Shown piece by piece: positions 29,898-39,309 of a DNA stretch of 64,000 nt; within the stretch, counting starts at the first letter, position 1, and each line of letters starts with the position of its first letter. This stretch comes from Microbacterium cremeum (GTDB lineage: Bacteria > Actinomycetota > Actinomycetes > Actinomycetales > Microbacteriaceae). The notes beneath the pieces are model-generated. The model worked only from the letters and a program-made list of their open reading frames with translations, had not been told where the DNA came from and searched no databases. The stretch spans positions 372,001 to 436,000 of the forward strand of contig NZ_CP063812.1 of NCBI RefSeq assembly GCF_015277855.1, read 5' to 3'. The position numbers and the translations under genes are program-made.

Positions 29898-30815
29898 ATG
29901 ACGACCATGACGCAGACGGATGCCCCGGCCACCGTGGCCGTGCCGACCAAGCGCAAGCCGGCTCCGAGCCCGGTGCGCCGCAAGGCCCTGCGCCTGGTGC
30001 GCCGCATCCCGGTGTGGATCATCGTCGCGATCCTCATGGTGGTGGTGCTCTACCCCCAGGTGTGGATGGTGCTCGGCTCGTTCAAGACGCAGTCCGAGTT
30101 CCTCTCCAACCCCGCGCTGGCGCTGCCCGAGACCTGGGACTTCAGCAACTACGTCGTCGCCCTCACGACCGGCAACGTCGGCCAGAACTACCTCAACAGC
30201 ATCATCGTCACGATCCCGTCGGTGGTGGCCATCGTGTTCATCGGCGTCGCCGCGGGGTACGCCCTCGAGGTCATGATCTGGAAGGGCCGCAACGGCACGC
30301 TGCTGTACATCCTCGCCGGCATCATGGTTCCGGGTCAGATGATCCTGGTGCCGCTGTTCATCGTCTATTTCCGGATCGGCATCACCGACTCGCTGCTCCC
30401 GCTCATCATCACGTACACGGTGATGGGGCTGCCGCTGACGACGTTCCTCATGGCGACGTACTTCCGGTCGGTGCCGCGCGAGATCTTCGAGGCGGCGACG
30501 GTCGACGGGTCGGGTCCGCTGCGCTCGTTCTTCATCATCGGCGTGCCGATGATGAAGAACGCGATCCTCACGGTCGGCCTCGTCCAGTTCTTCAGCGTGT
30601 GGAACGACCTGCTCATCGCGCTGACCTTCACGACACGACCGCAGCTGGCGACGATCCAGGTGGGACTGCTGAGCCTCAGCGACGAGTACGGGTCGACCCA
30701 GTACGGGCCGCTCTTCGCCGCCGTGAGCATCAACATCGTGGTGCTGCTGATCGTGTTCCTGACGCTCAACAAGAAGATCATGGCCGGCATGGCCGGCGGC
30801 GCCCTCAAGGGCTGA
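29898..30815 (+). CDS. carbohydrate ABC transporter permease (MalG type, second system)
   Basis: A 305-residue permease with a basic, Pro-rich cytoplasmic N terminus, then helices from IPVWIIVAILMVVVLYP onward. The EAA loop is PREIFEAATVDGSGPLRSFFIIGVPMMK, and the protein ends in GMAGGALKG. GGAGG seven bases upstream gives a good ribosome site. It is the third gene of the importer operon and is followed 20 bases later by the racemase-like gene. Confidence 0.93.
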   Translation: MTTMTQTDAPATVAVPTKRKPAPSPVRRKALRLVRRIPVWIIVAILMVVVLYPQVWMVLGSFKTQSEFLSNPALALPETWDFSNYVVALTTGNVGQNYLNSIIVTIPSVVAIVFIGVAAGYALEVMIWKGRNGTLLYILAGIMVPGQMILVPLFIVYFRIGITDSLLPLIITYTVMGLPLTTFLMATYFRSVPREIFEAATVDGSGPLRSFFIIGVPMMKNAILTVGLVQFFSVWNDLLIALTFTTRPQLATIQVGLLSLSDEYGSTQYGPLFAAVSINIVVLLIVFLTLNKKIMAGMAGGALKG

Positions 30816-30835
30816 GAGCCTGAAAGGCTGATGGC

Positions 30836-31504
30836 ATGACCGCCGACGCACCCCGCATCGCCTTCGTCCACACCGGCGCCGTCGTGATCCCGCCGGTCGC
30901 CGAGCTCGCACGCGAGCACCTGGCGGGCGCGACGACGGTGAACTACCTCGACGACAAGATCGTGGCCGATCTGGGCGATCCGCAGCGCGCGGCATCCGTT
31001 CCCGAACGCCTCGCCGATCTCGTGAAGGCGGCGCAGAGCGCGGGGGCGGATGTCGTCATGCTGACGTGCTCGTCGATCTCGCACCTGGCGGCGCCCACGG
31101 CCGAAGCCGTCGGCATCCCGGTGCTGCGCATCGACGAGGCGATGGCGGATGCCGCGGTCAGCGCCGGCGACCGCGTCGCGGTGCTGGCGACCCTGCCCAC
31201 GACCCTCACGCCGACCCTCGGCCTGCTGCGCGAGCGCGCCGAGCTCGCGGGGCGTGCACCGGAGTTCGTGAGCGAGGTGATCGAGGGAGCGTTCGAGGCC
31301 GTCGCAGCGGGCGACCGCGCCACGCACGACCGGCTCGTCGCGGCCGCCATCGAGCGGGCGGCGACGGATGCCGATGTCGTGGTGCTCGCGCAGGCCTCGA
31401 TGGCGAGCGCGGCCGAGGCCGTGTCGGTCGACGTGCCGGTGCTCACAAGCCTCGAGCCCGGCATCCGTCGCCTCAGCGAAGCGGTCGCCACCCTCGCTCG
31501 TTGA
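30836..31504 (+). CDS. aspartate/glutamate racemase family protein
   Basis: A 222-residue member of the Asp/Glu racemase superfamily. The first active-site Cys is present in VMLTCSSISHL (about residue 81). The expected second Cys is replaced in VVLAQASMASA (about residue 187), so a simple two-base racemase mechanism is unlikely. Family members also act as decarboxylases, isomerases and hydrolases. It is the last gene of the second importer operon, so it may act on the imported sugar acid; the reaction is unknown. Its stop lies in a TTGAGCG sequence that begins a copy of the extragenic repeat. Confidence 0.8.
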   Translation: MTADAPRIAFVHTGAVVIPPVAELAREHLAGATTVNYLDDKIVADLGDPQRAASVPERLADLVKAAQSAGADVVMLTCSSISHLAAPTAEAVGIPVLRIDEAMADAAVSAGDRVAVLATLPTTLTPTLGLLRERAELAGRAPEFVSEVIEGAFEAVAAGDRATHDRLVAAAIERAATDADVVVLAQASMASAAEAVSVDVPVLTSLEPGIRRLSEAVATLAR

Positions 31505-31575
31505 GCGTCGGGCGCTCCGGCGCCCGCCCCCCCCCGGTCGTTGAGCGATGGGCGCTCTGGCGCCCGCGACGAAAC
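31500..31575. repeat. partial copies of the extragenic palindromic repeat
   Basis: Two fragments, CGTTGAGCGTCGGGCGCTCCGG and CGTTGAGCGATGGGCGCTCTGG-type sequences, each contain a GGGCGCTC(C/T)GGCGCCC hairpin. They lie between the convergent racemase-like and SorC genes. They are related to the 132-base units at 12274-12586. Confidence 0.7.
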
Positions 31576-31587
31576 GGCCGGACCGGG

Positions 31588-32565
31588 TCAGCGGGTGGCG
31601 AGCTGCTCGGCGGAGCGGAGGTCGGTCACGAGCGTCGTGACCCAGCCGCCGGCGAGCGCGCCGTGGATGGCCTCGAGCTTGCGCTCGCCGCCGGCGACGC
31701 CGACGCGACGCGGGATGCGCATCAGGTTCTCGACGGGGATCGCGATGATGCGGTCGTCCAGCTCGCCGCGCACGAGGGTGCCGTCGGCGCGGAAGATGCG
31801 GTGGCAGATGTCGCCCACGGCCCCCTGCGCGAGAAGGCCTTCACGCTCCTCGGCGGCGAACGCGTTGCCGCTGGTGGCCAGCACGTCCGAAGGCTCGATG
31901 CTGCCGATGCCCATGATCGCCATCGTCAGGTCGTTCCAATGCTGCGCGACGTCCTGCATCGACGGGTCGCGCAGCAGGCTGTCGCGGATCGCGGGGTCGG
32001 CGACCACGCCCGGGGCCTGCACGTAGACCGGCTCGGCGCCGAGCATGCGCGCGAGCTCGCCCAGGATGCGGTTGGAATGGCTCTGCGCCTCCGGCGCACC
32101 CACGCCGCCCAGCAGCTGCACCACCTCGGTGGCCGCGCGCACCGTGAACGGGCGCATGCGGTCGACCATCGCGAGGATCGTCTGGCTCCACGACGAGACG
32201 CCGATGCGCTCGGAGCCCGAGAGAGTCGCCTCGAGGTAGGCGGCGGCACCCGCGCCGACCGAGGCCAGCAGCTCGCGCTCGTCGGCATCGGGGTCGACGT
32301 CGACGACGACCGCCTCGGCGAGGCCGTACCGCTCCTCGAGCTGCTCTTCGAGTTCGGCGTAGACGCCCGGCGCGACGGTGACGATCGTGCGCACGATGCC
32401 CAGGGTCTCGGCACGCTTGAGCAGACGCGAGACCTTCGCCTGTGAGATATTGAGCGCGGATGCGATGTCGGCCTGCCGCACGCCGCGCTCGTGGTACATG
32501 CGCGCGACCTTGGTCAGCAGGCGCACCTGACCGTCGACGGGGCGGGTGTAGCGGGCCAGTGACAC
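31588..32565 (-). CDS. SorC family sugar-binding transcriptional regulator
   Basis: A 325-residue regulator with an N-terminal helix-turn-helix (VRQADIASALNISQAKVSRLLKRA, about residues 29-52) and a SorC/DeoR-type sugar-phosphate-binding domain (VSSWSQTILAMVDRM, LLGGVGAPEAQSHSN, VAGGERKLEAIHGAL). Members respond to phosphorylated sugars. GTG 32565 has GGAG five bases upstream. It is convergent with the importer operon and probably regulates the GH127-oiaX-oiaK/importer pair through the 27518-27534 palindrome; a phosphorylated tetrulose would be a sensible effector. Both statements are inference. Confidence 0.88.
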   Translation of the reverse strand: MSLARYTRPVDGQVRLLTKVARMYHERGVRQADIASALNISQAKVSRLLKRAETLGIVRTIVTVAPGVYAELEEQLEERYGLAEAVVVDVDPDADERELLASVGAGAAAYLEATLSGSERIGVSSWSQTILAMVDRMRPFTVRAATEVVQLLGGVGAPEAQSHSNRILGELARMLGAEPVYVQAPGVVADPAIRDSLLRDPSMQDVAQHWNDLTMAIMGIGSIEPSDVLATSGNAFAAEEREGLLAQGAVGDICHRIFRADGTLVRGELDDRIIAIPVENLMRIPRRVGVAGGERKLEAIHGALAGGWVTTLVTDLRSAEQLATR

Positions 32566-32661
32566 GATGACTCCGATCGAAGCAATCCCGGATGAGGATT
32601 CGCTTACGAAAGGATATTCACTTTGCGCCTGCTCGGCTAGAGGCGGCTGCCGAACTGCCCC

Positions 32662-34308
32662 TCATCGGCTGAACGCGTCGACGAAGCGGTCGCGGAAGTC
32701 GTCCATCGCCCACACCGGCGCCTGCGCCGATGGACGCACGCCCGCCTCCCATCCCCACGACTCGATCGCCTCCCACACCGCGCGGTCCTTCGCGATGACC
32801 GTGACCGGCACGTCGTAGCCGGCGTCCGGGCCGGTGACGATGCGAGCCGGCTGGTGGTCGCCGAGCATGATCAGCACGAGGTCGTCCTGCGGGAACGTCT
32901 CGAGGTACGAGAACGTCGCCTCGAGCGAGTACGCCACCGATTCCCCGTAGAGCGCGCGGGCCTGCTCGGGGTCGGTCCACGCGCCGACCGGCGACTCGGC
33001 GCCCGCGACCTGGCCGGAGAACACCGACCCGTCGCCGAGCTCGTCCCACGGCACCATGCGGGGGAACGGCGTCCACGGCGCGTGCGACGAGACGAGGTCG
33101 ATCTCGGCCATCACCGGCTGCGTGCCGTCGAGCGCCGCGTGCTCGTGGAACACGTGCCAGGTGTACTGGTCGGGCATGCGCGCGTAGCCGAACGCCGGCC
33201 CGCGGTACCCCATGGTGCGGGAGTCGAGCACGGCGTCGAACCCGTAGAACGCCTCGCCCGCCTCCCACGCTCGCGAGTTCGACGGCACGACCGCCATGGT
33301 GCGCCAGCCCGCCGCACCGAAAAGCCCGGTGAGCGTCGAGCGACCGTGCTCGAACAGCCGCTCGTACTTCCGGGGAGAGTCGACGCGCACCCCGCTCTGC
33401 AGCGTCGCATGGGCCAGCCAGCTCACGCCCCCGAACGTCGGCGACGTGAGGAACGCGCTGCGCGCGGCATACCCGTGACGCTCGAGGGTGTCGGCGCCCG
33501 CGTCGAGCGTGCGTGCGATGCCGTCGGTGAAGGGCGACGGCTCGACGGCGACGCGGCCGTAGCTCTCGACGAACGCGATGACGACGTCCTTGCCGGCCAG
33601 CACGGCCATCGGGCGCGCCGGGGGGTCGGCCGCCACCGGGTCGGAGGCCAGCGCGCGTTCGAAGGCCCGCTGCTCCTGCACGCTGGCAGCCGCGCGGGTC
33701 GATGCCGCGACGAGCGTGTCGCCGACACCGGATGCCGCGACCGGCGCCCCCGGCGCGACCTCGGTGCCGGCGAGGGAGAAGATCACCCAGGCGGCCGCGA
33801 CCGCGGTGACCGCGGCGCGACCGCGCGCCCCCTCCTCGCGTGCGGCGCGTCCGACCCGCAGCGCCGAGACGGCCACGACGACGGCCAGCCCCGCGGCGGC
33901 GGCGCCGATGAGCACGACGACGAGGGCGGCGCTGACGGGCCCGATCGCGTCCTGCACGACGCCGAAGGCGTCGGCGATCGCGCCGCCGTCCTCGGCGAGA
34001 TTGAACGGACGGTCGATGGTGGCGCGGAACGCCGCATCGAGCGAGGCGACGAGGATCGCTGCGACCACGGCCGCCGCGTACACGCCGGCCGCGACCGACT
34101 GCAGGGAACGCGACACGACGATGAGGAGCACGACCAGGGCGACGACCGACTCCCCCGGAAGACCCAGGAGCGCGTTCGGGCTCCCGCTGCCCAATGCCGC
34201 CGGCACGAGCGGTGCGACGACCAGGACCGCGCACGCGACCAGCGTCAGCGGCATCCCCCCGCGCAGCCCGCTGCGAGCGTGGACGGCGTGGTCACCGCGA
34301 CGAGCCAT
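32662..34308 (-). CDS. LTA-synthase-like membrane phosphatase/transferase (alkaline phosphatase superfamily)
   Basis: This 548-residue protein has about four or five N-terminal membrane helices (residues 12-190), then an extracellular alkaline-phosphatase-superfamily domain. Metal and nucleophile motifs are visible: VIAFVESYGR (Glu), SPTFGGVSWLAHATL (Thr/Ser nucleophile region), SSHAPW, and LGDHQP near the C terminus. Lipoteichoic acid synthases and phosphoethanolamine transferases have this plan, so it may move a phospho-alcohol head group to a lipid or glycan outside the cell. It is the last gene of the seven-gene operon; its ATG lies inside the end of the RibD-like gene (17-base overlap). 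Confidence 0.8.
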   Translation of the reverse strand: MARRGDHAVHARSGLRGGMPLTLVACAVLVVAPLVPAALGSGSPNALLGLPGESVVALVVLLIVVSRSLQSVAAGVYAAAVVAAILVASLDAAFRATIDRPFNLAEDGGAIADAFGVVQDAIGPVSAALVVVLIGAAAAGLAVVVAVSALRVGRAAREEGARGRAAVTAVAAAWVIFSLAGTEVAPGAPVAASGVGDTLVAASTRAAASVQEQRAFERALASDPVAADPPARPMAVLAGKDVVIAFVESYGRVAVEPSPFTDGIARTLDAGADTLERHGYAARSAFLTSPTFGGVSWLAHATLQSGVRVDSPRKYERLFEHGRSTLTGLFGAAGWRTMAVVPSNSRAWEAGEAFYGFDAVLDSRTMGYRGPAFGYARMPDQYTWHVFHEHAALDGTQPVMAEIDLVSSHAPWTPFPRMVPWDELGDGSVFSGQVAGAESPVGAWTDPEQARALYGESVAYSLEATFSYLETFPQDDLVLIMLGDHQPARIVTGPDAGYDVPVTVIAKDRAVWEAIESWGWEAGVRPSAQAPVWAMDDFRDRFVDAFSR

Positions 34309-35050
34309 GGTCCACGCCCCGGCGATGTGCGGTCGCCACGGCATCGGGCTCGGCCGACGGCCAGCGGGATGCGGCCCGCTCCGAGAGGGCGTACCGCAGC
34401 AGCACCACGTCGCCGATCTGCCGCGTCTCGGCGAGGCGGGCCCGCCGTGTCGCGGTCCACGGGAAGGCGCCGCCCTCGACGAACCGCGGCGCACGAGGCT
34501 CTCCGACGAAGAACGGGGCGATCACCAGCTGCAGCTCGTCGGCGACGTCCTCCCGCAGGAACTGGGTGTGCAGCCTGCCGCCGCCTTCGACCATGAGCCG
34601 GCGGATGCCGCGGGCGGCGAGGTCGTGCGCGACGTCGCGCATCGTCACGAGGTCGCCGAGGGCGACCACGGTGGCGGTGCCGCCGAGGGCGCTCGCGATG
34701 CGGGCGGCGGCCGAGCGCGGGCAGTAGACGAGCTTCTCCACGTCGCCGGCGGTGAAGAAGCGCGAGTCCGCCGGGAGGTCGCCGCTGCCGGTGACGGTGA
34801 CCTTCACCGGTGAATCGCTCCGGCCCTGTTCGACGCGCCCGCGCCGCCGGTCCTCGCTGCGCACGAGCAGCCGGGGGTCGTCGCGGCGCACGGTCGACGC
34901 CCCGACCATGATGGCGTCGCTGTCGGCTCGAAGCTGATCGACGCGGTCGAAGTCCTCGGCGTTCGACATGATGAGGCGCTGCGGCGCCGCGCCGTCGAGG
35001 TAGCCGTCGAGCGACATGGCACAGCTGAGGGTCACGTACGGCAGCGTCAT
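34292..35050 (-). CDS. RibD C-terminal/dihydrofolate-reductase-fold reductase
   Basis: A 252-residue reductase with the RibD C-terminal fold: PYVTLSCAMSLDGYLDGA at the start, SDAIMVGASTVRRDDPRLLVR (about residues 45-65), and RRLMVEGGGRLHTQFL (about 160-175). In riboflavin synthesis this fold reduces the ribosylaminopyrimidine; here there are no other riboflavin genes, so another pterin- or pyrimidine-like substrate is likely. ATG 35050 overlaps the upstream stop (ATGA). Its presence with a pterin-synthase-like protein in one operon suggests modified pterin chemistry (inference). Confidence 0.82.
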   Translation of the reverse strand: MTLPYVTLSCAMSLDGYLDGAAPQRLIMSNAEDFDRVDQLRADSDAIMVGASTVRRDDPRLLVRSEDRRRGRVEQGRSDSPVKVTVTGSGDLPADSRFFTAGDVEKLVYCPRSAAARIASALGGTATVVALGDLVTMRDVAHDLAARGIRRLMVEGGGRLHTQFLREDVADELQLVIAPFFVGEPRAPRFVEGGAFPWTATRRARLAETRQIGDVVLLRYALSERAASRWPSAEPDAVATAHRRGVDHGSSR

Positions 35051-36018
35051 GTCGCGGCCCGCCTTCCGGCATCCGTCGACGCGTGGCGGCGGCGCAGCAG
35101 CGACACCGCGATGACGAGCGCGCCGGGGGTCAGTGCGATCATCACCAGGACGCCGTACGCGGTGGCGGCGGTGATCCCCGCCGCCGCGCCGAGCCCGGCC
35201 GCCCCGAACGCCCACGCGGCGGCGCCCTCGCGCGGTCCCCACCCGCCGATGCCGATCGGAAGGGACGACGCGAGCACGGCGGCGATGGCCGCGAGCGTCA
35301 CCTGCTCGGCCGATGCCACGACGCCGGCGGCGGCGCAGGCGACGACGAACGTCACGACGTGCGCGGTGACGACGACGACGGATGCCGCGACCACCGCCAG
35401 CACCGTTCGCGCGGTGCGGAACGCCTCGCGCAGGATGGCCAGCTCGCGAGCGACCGCGCGCCGGGCCCGCCCGTTCGCCATCGCGATCCCGGCCCCGACG
35501 GCGACCGCTCCGAGAGCCGTGAGCAGGAGCGCGATCGCCGGAGCGTCGGCCGAGAACCCGATCGCGGCCACCACGACGACGGCCAGCACGAGCTGCACTG
35601 CTTGCCCCGCGGTGCGCTCGGCGACCACGGCCCGCGCGGCCTGGGCGACGCGGTCGAGGCTGCGCCCGTGCGAGATCGCCCGCTCGACGTCGCCGACGAC
35701 GCCGCCGGGGAGCACCGTGTTGAGGAACTGCGAGCGGTAGTACGCGGCGACGGACTGCCGCCAGCCCAGCCGGAGGCCGAGGCGTCCGGCGAGGACGCGC
35801 CAGCGCCAGGCGGCGGCGGCCGTCGCCGCGGCGGCGAGCAGCAGCGCCGCCGCGATCACCGGGGGCGACACCGACGCGATGCCGCGGAGGAACGGCTCCG
35901 CGCCGGTGACGGCGACGATCGCACCGAGGATGCCGACGCCGACGGCGGCCCGCGCCCACGGCTGCCATCGCGGCGCGGCGCGGGCCGGCCTCGTCGACTG
36001 CGGGATCGCGGCGTTCAC
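35047..36018 (-). CDS. lysylphosphatidylglycerol-synthase-type flippase domain (YbhN/UPF0104-like) membrane protein
   Basis: A 323-residue integral membrane protein with about eight hydrophobic helices. It carries the family's LGWRQSVAAYYRSQFLNTVLPGGVVGDVERA segment (about residues 85-115) and the GIGGWGPREGAAAW motif near the end. Members of this family move lipids or lipid-linked sugars across the membrane. GTG 36018 overlaps the presumed stop of the methyltransferase (GTGA), following the pattern of the operon; GTG 36027 is an alternative. It would flip whatever the glycosyltransferase and methyltransferase make. Confidence 0.8.
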   Translation of the reverse strand: MNAAIPQSTRPARAAPRWQPWARAAVGVGILGAIVAVTGAEPFLRGIASVSPPVIAAALLLAAAATAAAAWRWRVLAGRLGLRLGWRQSVAAYYRSQFLNTVLPGGVVGDVERAISHGRSLDRVAQAARAVVAERTAGQAVQLVLAVVVVAAIGFSADAPAIALLLTALGAVAVGAGIAMANGRARRAVARELAILREAFRTARTVLAVVAASVVVVTAHVVTFVVACAAAGVVASAEQVTLAAIAAVLASSLPIGIGGWGPREGAAAWAFGAAGLGAAAGITAATAYGVLVMIALTPGALVIAVSLLRRRHASTDAGRRAAT

Positions 36019-36826
36019 GGCGGCCACGCCAGGAGGTCGACATGGTGAACGACGACCCGCAGGCTGCCGGACGCGAGCTGCGCGCGCGCATGCGGGCGTA
36101 CTCCGCCGCCCACTCGAGCAGCGCCGGCCGCTGTGCGACGGCGGCGGCGAGCCAGCCGTCCAGCCATTCGGCGATGAGCGCCGGGTCGCCCGGCCCGAGG
36201 TGCCAGGGCGAGTCCGCGACGCGCACCGACCAGCCCGCAGACCGAAAGAGGTCCGCCGCGACGGTCGCGGCATCCGGCCCCAGCAGCCCCCGGTCCTCGA
36301 CCGCGCGCCGCTGATGGTCGTTGAAGGCCGCCTCGAAGACGCGGTCGCCGGCGTCGACCGGGTCGAGCGTCACCCGCCCGGTGACCGAGAGCGCGAAGAG
36401 CGCGGGCGCTCCCGTGGCGACGCACGCGGCGACGATCGTGGCGACCTCGTCGCCCGAGAGCACGTCCAGCAGCGCCGATGCCGTCACGAGCGACGCGCCG
36501 GTCAGATCCGCGCCCTGCAGGAGTCCGAGCTCACCGACCCGGGTGCGCACCGTGACGGGCGTCCCGTCGTGGTCGTGGGCGGCAGCGCTCGCCGCATGTT
36601 CGAGGAGTGCGTCGTTCCAGTCGTGCAGCACCCACGTCTGCGGGCCGGGAAGCAGCGGTGCGCACCACCGCACCATCGAACCGGTGCCGGTGCCCAGGTC
36701 GTGCACGACGAGGGGTGGCCGCAGCATCCGTCCTGCCTTCGTGGCGAGCGCGCGCGAACGTGAGGCGGCGTCCGCGTCTTCTCGCAGCGTCAGCCAGTCC
36801 GCCGACACCGGGATGACGACGCTCAT
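36015..36826 (-). CDS. class I SAM-dependent methyltransferase, apparent frameshift near its 3' end
   Basis: The N-terminal part has the SAM-binding glycine loop (VVHDLGTGTGSMVRW, about residues 44-58), an acidic strand end (VLHDWN) and LVTASALLDVLS. The frame then runs without a stop into downstream genes. The natural end, LRVVVHHVDLLAWPP followed by a stop at 36015, is in another frame, entered after EYARMRA at an alternating GC run at 36080-36089. So the gene looks frameshifted, or the run length in the assembly is wrong. The ATG at 36826 overlaps the glycosyltransferase stop (ATGA). The substrate is unknown. Confidence 0.7.
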
Positions 36827-37857
36827 GACAGTGCCTCGAGCGCCGAGTGGACGGCGCGCGCCGTGTCGCTCCACCGTCTGCGGGCCGGGGCGGCGTGGCG
36901 GGCTGCGGCCGACATGCTCGCGCGCAGGCGCGGGTCCTCCAGCCAGCGCCGCAGCGCGTCGCCGAGCGCCGCGGGGTCGCCGGGCGGCACGAGCAGGGCC
37001 GCCTCGGGCGGCTGGGTCGCCTCGGGGATGCCCCCCACGCTGCTGGCGATGACCGGGATGCCGCGGCCGAGCGCGTCGCCGATCGCGATGCCGTACGTCT
37101 CGGTGCGCGACGGCGCGACGAGCAGGTCGGCGTTCGCGTACGCCCCGTCGAGCTCGCGCGGGCTCAGGACGCCGGCCCACGAGATCTGCGGCGACAGGCC
37201 GGCGGCCGATGCTGCCCTGGCGACGCGCGTCGCGAACCCGGGGTCGGTCGAGACGGATCCGGCGAACGTGCACGTCCACGCCGGGACGTCGCCGAGCCGC
37301 GCGAGCGCCTCGACCAGCGTGTCGTGGCCCTTGTGCGCGGCGACGACGCCGACGCACAGGAGCGACCCGCCCGTCGTGGTGCCCGTCGCGAGCGGCGCCT
37401 GGTCCGACCCCGGCGCCGCGACCACGAGCCGCTCGGGAGCGACGAGCCCGCGCCGCGTGAGCTCGTCGCGGAGCCAGGCGCTGGCGGCGATGACGCGGTG
37501 TGCGCGGGGAAGTGCCCGCCGCTCGCCCTCGATCGCCGCGGGGTCGGGGTCGGGGAACGCGTCGGCCAGCATGTGCGCGATCACGACGACGCGCAGCCGC
37601 ACCGAGGCCGCCTCGATCGCCGCCGGCGAGCCGATCGCGATGAGGCCGTCGACGAGCACGAGCGCGCCGTCGGGGAGATGCTCGAGCGGGTCCCCGTCGG
37701 GCGCGTCGGCGGCGACCTCTTCGATGCGCACGTCCCACCCGAGCGTGCGCAACTCGGCGCTCACGCGCCGGTCGTACACGTTGCCTCCGCTCACACGGCC
37801 GGGATCGTCGAAACCGCCGGGAACGACGAACCACACGACCGGTGCGGGCGCGCTCAC
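36823..37857 (-). CDS. glycosyltransferase family 4 (GT-B fold)
   Basis: A 344-residue glycosyltransferase. The N-terminal half begins [20 protein letters not shown] with a glycine-rich acceptor loop. The C-terminal half has the donor site: [40 protein letters not shown] (the E-x7-E motif) and VGGIPEA. It should transfer a sugar from a nucleotide donor to an unknown lipid, alcohol or pterin-like acceptor in the cytoplasm. Its GTG start overlaps the stop of the upstream gene (GTGA). It is the third gene of the operon. Confidence 0.85.
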   Translation of the reverse strand: MSAPAPVVWFVVPGGFDDPGRVSGGNVYDRRVSAELRTLGWDVRIEEVAADAPDGDPLEHLPDGALVLVDGLIAIGSPAAIEAASVRLRVVVIAHMLADAFPDPDPAAIEGERRALPRAHRVIAASAWLRDELTRRGLVAPERLVVAAPGSDQAPLATGTTTGGSLLCVGVVAAHKGHDTLVEALARLGDVPAWTCTFAGSVSTDPGFATRVARAASAAGLSPQISWAGVLSPRELDGAYANADLLVAPSRTETYGIAIGDALGRGIPVIASSVGGIPEATQPPEAALLVPPGDPAALGDALRRWLEDPRLRASMSAAARHAAPARRRWSDTARAVHSALEALS

Positions 37858-38249
37858 AGCGCCACCGCGTACGACGCCCATGCGACGTGCGACTCGTGCA
37901 GCGTCACTTCGATCCCCGTGAGGTTCCCGCCGCCGAGGCCGTCCGCCCGCACGATCTCGACAAGGCGCTCTGCGACGACGCTGCACAGGCGCTCGGTGGT
38001 CGTGTTGACGCCGGCGAACTCCGGCTCGTCGTCGAGATTGCGGTACGACAGCGTCGACAGGATGCCGCGCAGCGCGTCCGACGCGCGCCCGATGTCGACC
38101 ACCACGCCGTCGGCGTCGAGCGCGCCGGCGCGAAAGGTCGCGTCCACGACGTACGTCGCACCGTGCAGCCGCTGGGCGGGGCCGAACGTCTCGCCCGTGA
38201 AGCTGTGGGCGATCATCATGTGGTCGCGGACGGTGAGCGAGTACGTCAT
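37854..38249 (-). CDS. 6-pyruvoyl-tetrahydropterin synthase/QueD-like protein with altered active site
   Basis: A 131-residue T-fold protein of the PTPS/QueD family. It keeps the first zinc His (MIAHSF), one His of the usual HGH pair (RLHGATY in place of LHGHxY) and the substrate-binding Glu ([13 protein letters not shown]). It lacks the second HGH histidine, the catalytic Cys, and the LDH motif (LSYRNLDD instead). Zinc binding and chemistry are therefore probably changed. It is flanked by an MDR dehydrogenase and a glycosyltransferase with four-base overlaps on both sides. It is not expected to make queuosine precursors: no queC, queE or queF genes are nearby. Confidence 0.8.
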   Translation of the reverse strand: MTYSLTVRDHMMIAHSFTGETFGPAQRLHGATYVVDATFRAGALDADGVVVDIGRASDALRGILSTLSYRNLDDEPEFAGVNTTTERLCSVVAERLVEIVRADGLGGGNLTGIEVTLHESHVAWASYAVAL

Positions 38250-39223
38250 CCGGCGTCCCTCCAGTCGATCGTGTGGCACAGGCCCGGCAGCGACCCCGCC
38301 GCGATCGCCGCCATGACGTCGGGAAGGTCGCGCCAGGACGATTCGCCGCTGAGCAGGTGGTCGAAGACGGGGTCTCGCAACAGCCGCAGCGCGAGGGCGA
38401 GGCGGTCGCTCGTGGTGCGGGTGCCGCGCCGGCGCGGCGCGACCATCCCGACCTGGCTGGAGCGGATCGTGAGCCGCCGCGAGTGGAAGGCGCCCCCGAG
38501 CCGCACGCTCGCGGCCCGGTCGCCGAACCAGCTCGCCTCGATGATCTCGCCCTCGGCGCCGGCCGTGTCGATCGCCAGCTGCAGGCCCTCGTCCGACCCG
38601 CTGGTGTCGATCACGAGGTCGCGATCCGGCGGGGCGTCGGCCGGTCGGGCATAGGCGATGCCGAGCCGTTCGCACACCTCCGCCTTCGCGCCGTCGATGT
38701 CGACGATCACCACCTCGACGCCCGGGATGCCGCGGGCCAGGTGCGCGACCGCGCACCCGATCATCCCGGCGCCGACCACCGTGACGCGGTCGCCGACGAG
38801 CGGTGCGGCATCCCACACGATGTTCACCGCGGTCTCGACGGCGCCCGCGAGCACCGCCCGCCGCGCCGGGACGTCATCGGGCACGATCGCGACGGACCCC
38901 GCGGGCACCACGAAGGCGGACTGGTGCGGGTACAGGGCGAACACGGTGCGCCCGACGAGGCCGGTCGGGCCCTGCTCGACCACGCCGACGTTGAGGTAGC
39001 CGTACTTCACCGGACCCGGGAAGTCGCCCGCCTGGAACGGCGCCCGCATGCGCTCCCGCTCGCCGGCCGGCACCTCACCGCGGAACACGAGCGACTCGGT
39101 GCCGCGGCTGATGCCGGTGTACAGCGTGCGCACGAGCACCTCGCCGGCGCCGGGACCGGGCACCGCCTCGCCCCGAAGCGCCCCGCGTGCGGGAGCGTCG
39201 ATCCAGTACGCGGTGGCCCTCAT
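38246..39223 (-). CDS. zinc-type (MDR) alcohol dehydrogenase-like protein
   Basis: A 325-residue medium-chain dehydrogenase/reductase. The N-terminal GroES-like domain has [16 protein letters not shown], and the Rossmann fold has [18 protein letters not shown] with an Asp-ending second strand (VIVDID), suggesting NAD. The structural zinc Cys cluster of classical alcohol dehydrogenases is missing, and it resembles the BchC-like branch. It is the first gene of the seven-gene overlapping operon that ends at 32662. The start at 39223 ([11 protein letters not shown]) is at the usual domain edge; a GTG at 39259 is possible. Confidence 0.82.
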   Translation of the reverse strand: MRATAYWIDAPARGALRGEAVPGPGAGEVLVRTLYTGISRGTESLVFRGEVPAGERERMRAPFQAGDFPGPVKYGYLNVGVVEQGPTGLVGRTVFALYPHQSAFVVPAGSVAIVPDDVPARRAVLAGAVETAVNIVWDAAPLVGDRVTVVGAGMIGCAVAHLARGIPGVEVVIVDIDGAKAEVCERLGIAYARPADAPPDRDLVIDTSGSDEGLQLAIDTAGAEGEIIEASWFGDRAASVRLGGAFHSRRLTIRSSQVGMVAPRRRGTRTTSDRLALALRLLRDPVFDHLLSGESSWRDLPDVMAAIAAGSLPGLCHTIDWRDAG

Positions 39224-39309
39224 CGGCGGGGAGCCCCGATCGATTGAACCGAGACCCACTGCCAGAACGTGTTCCCAGTGGTATCCATGACGGAGGAACG
39301 GAGGTCAGC

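Noticed and set aside
34292..37834. A continuous minus-strand open frame of about 1180 codons
   Set aside because: It joins the methyltransferase and RibD-like frames through out-of-frame flippase sequence, with no protein-like content there. It is a GC-content effect plus the suspected frameshift, not a fusion gene.
37854..38249. Queuosine precursor synthesis gene queD
   Set aside because: No queC, queE or queF genes are nearby and key catalytic residues are replaced.
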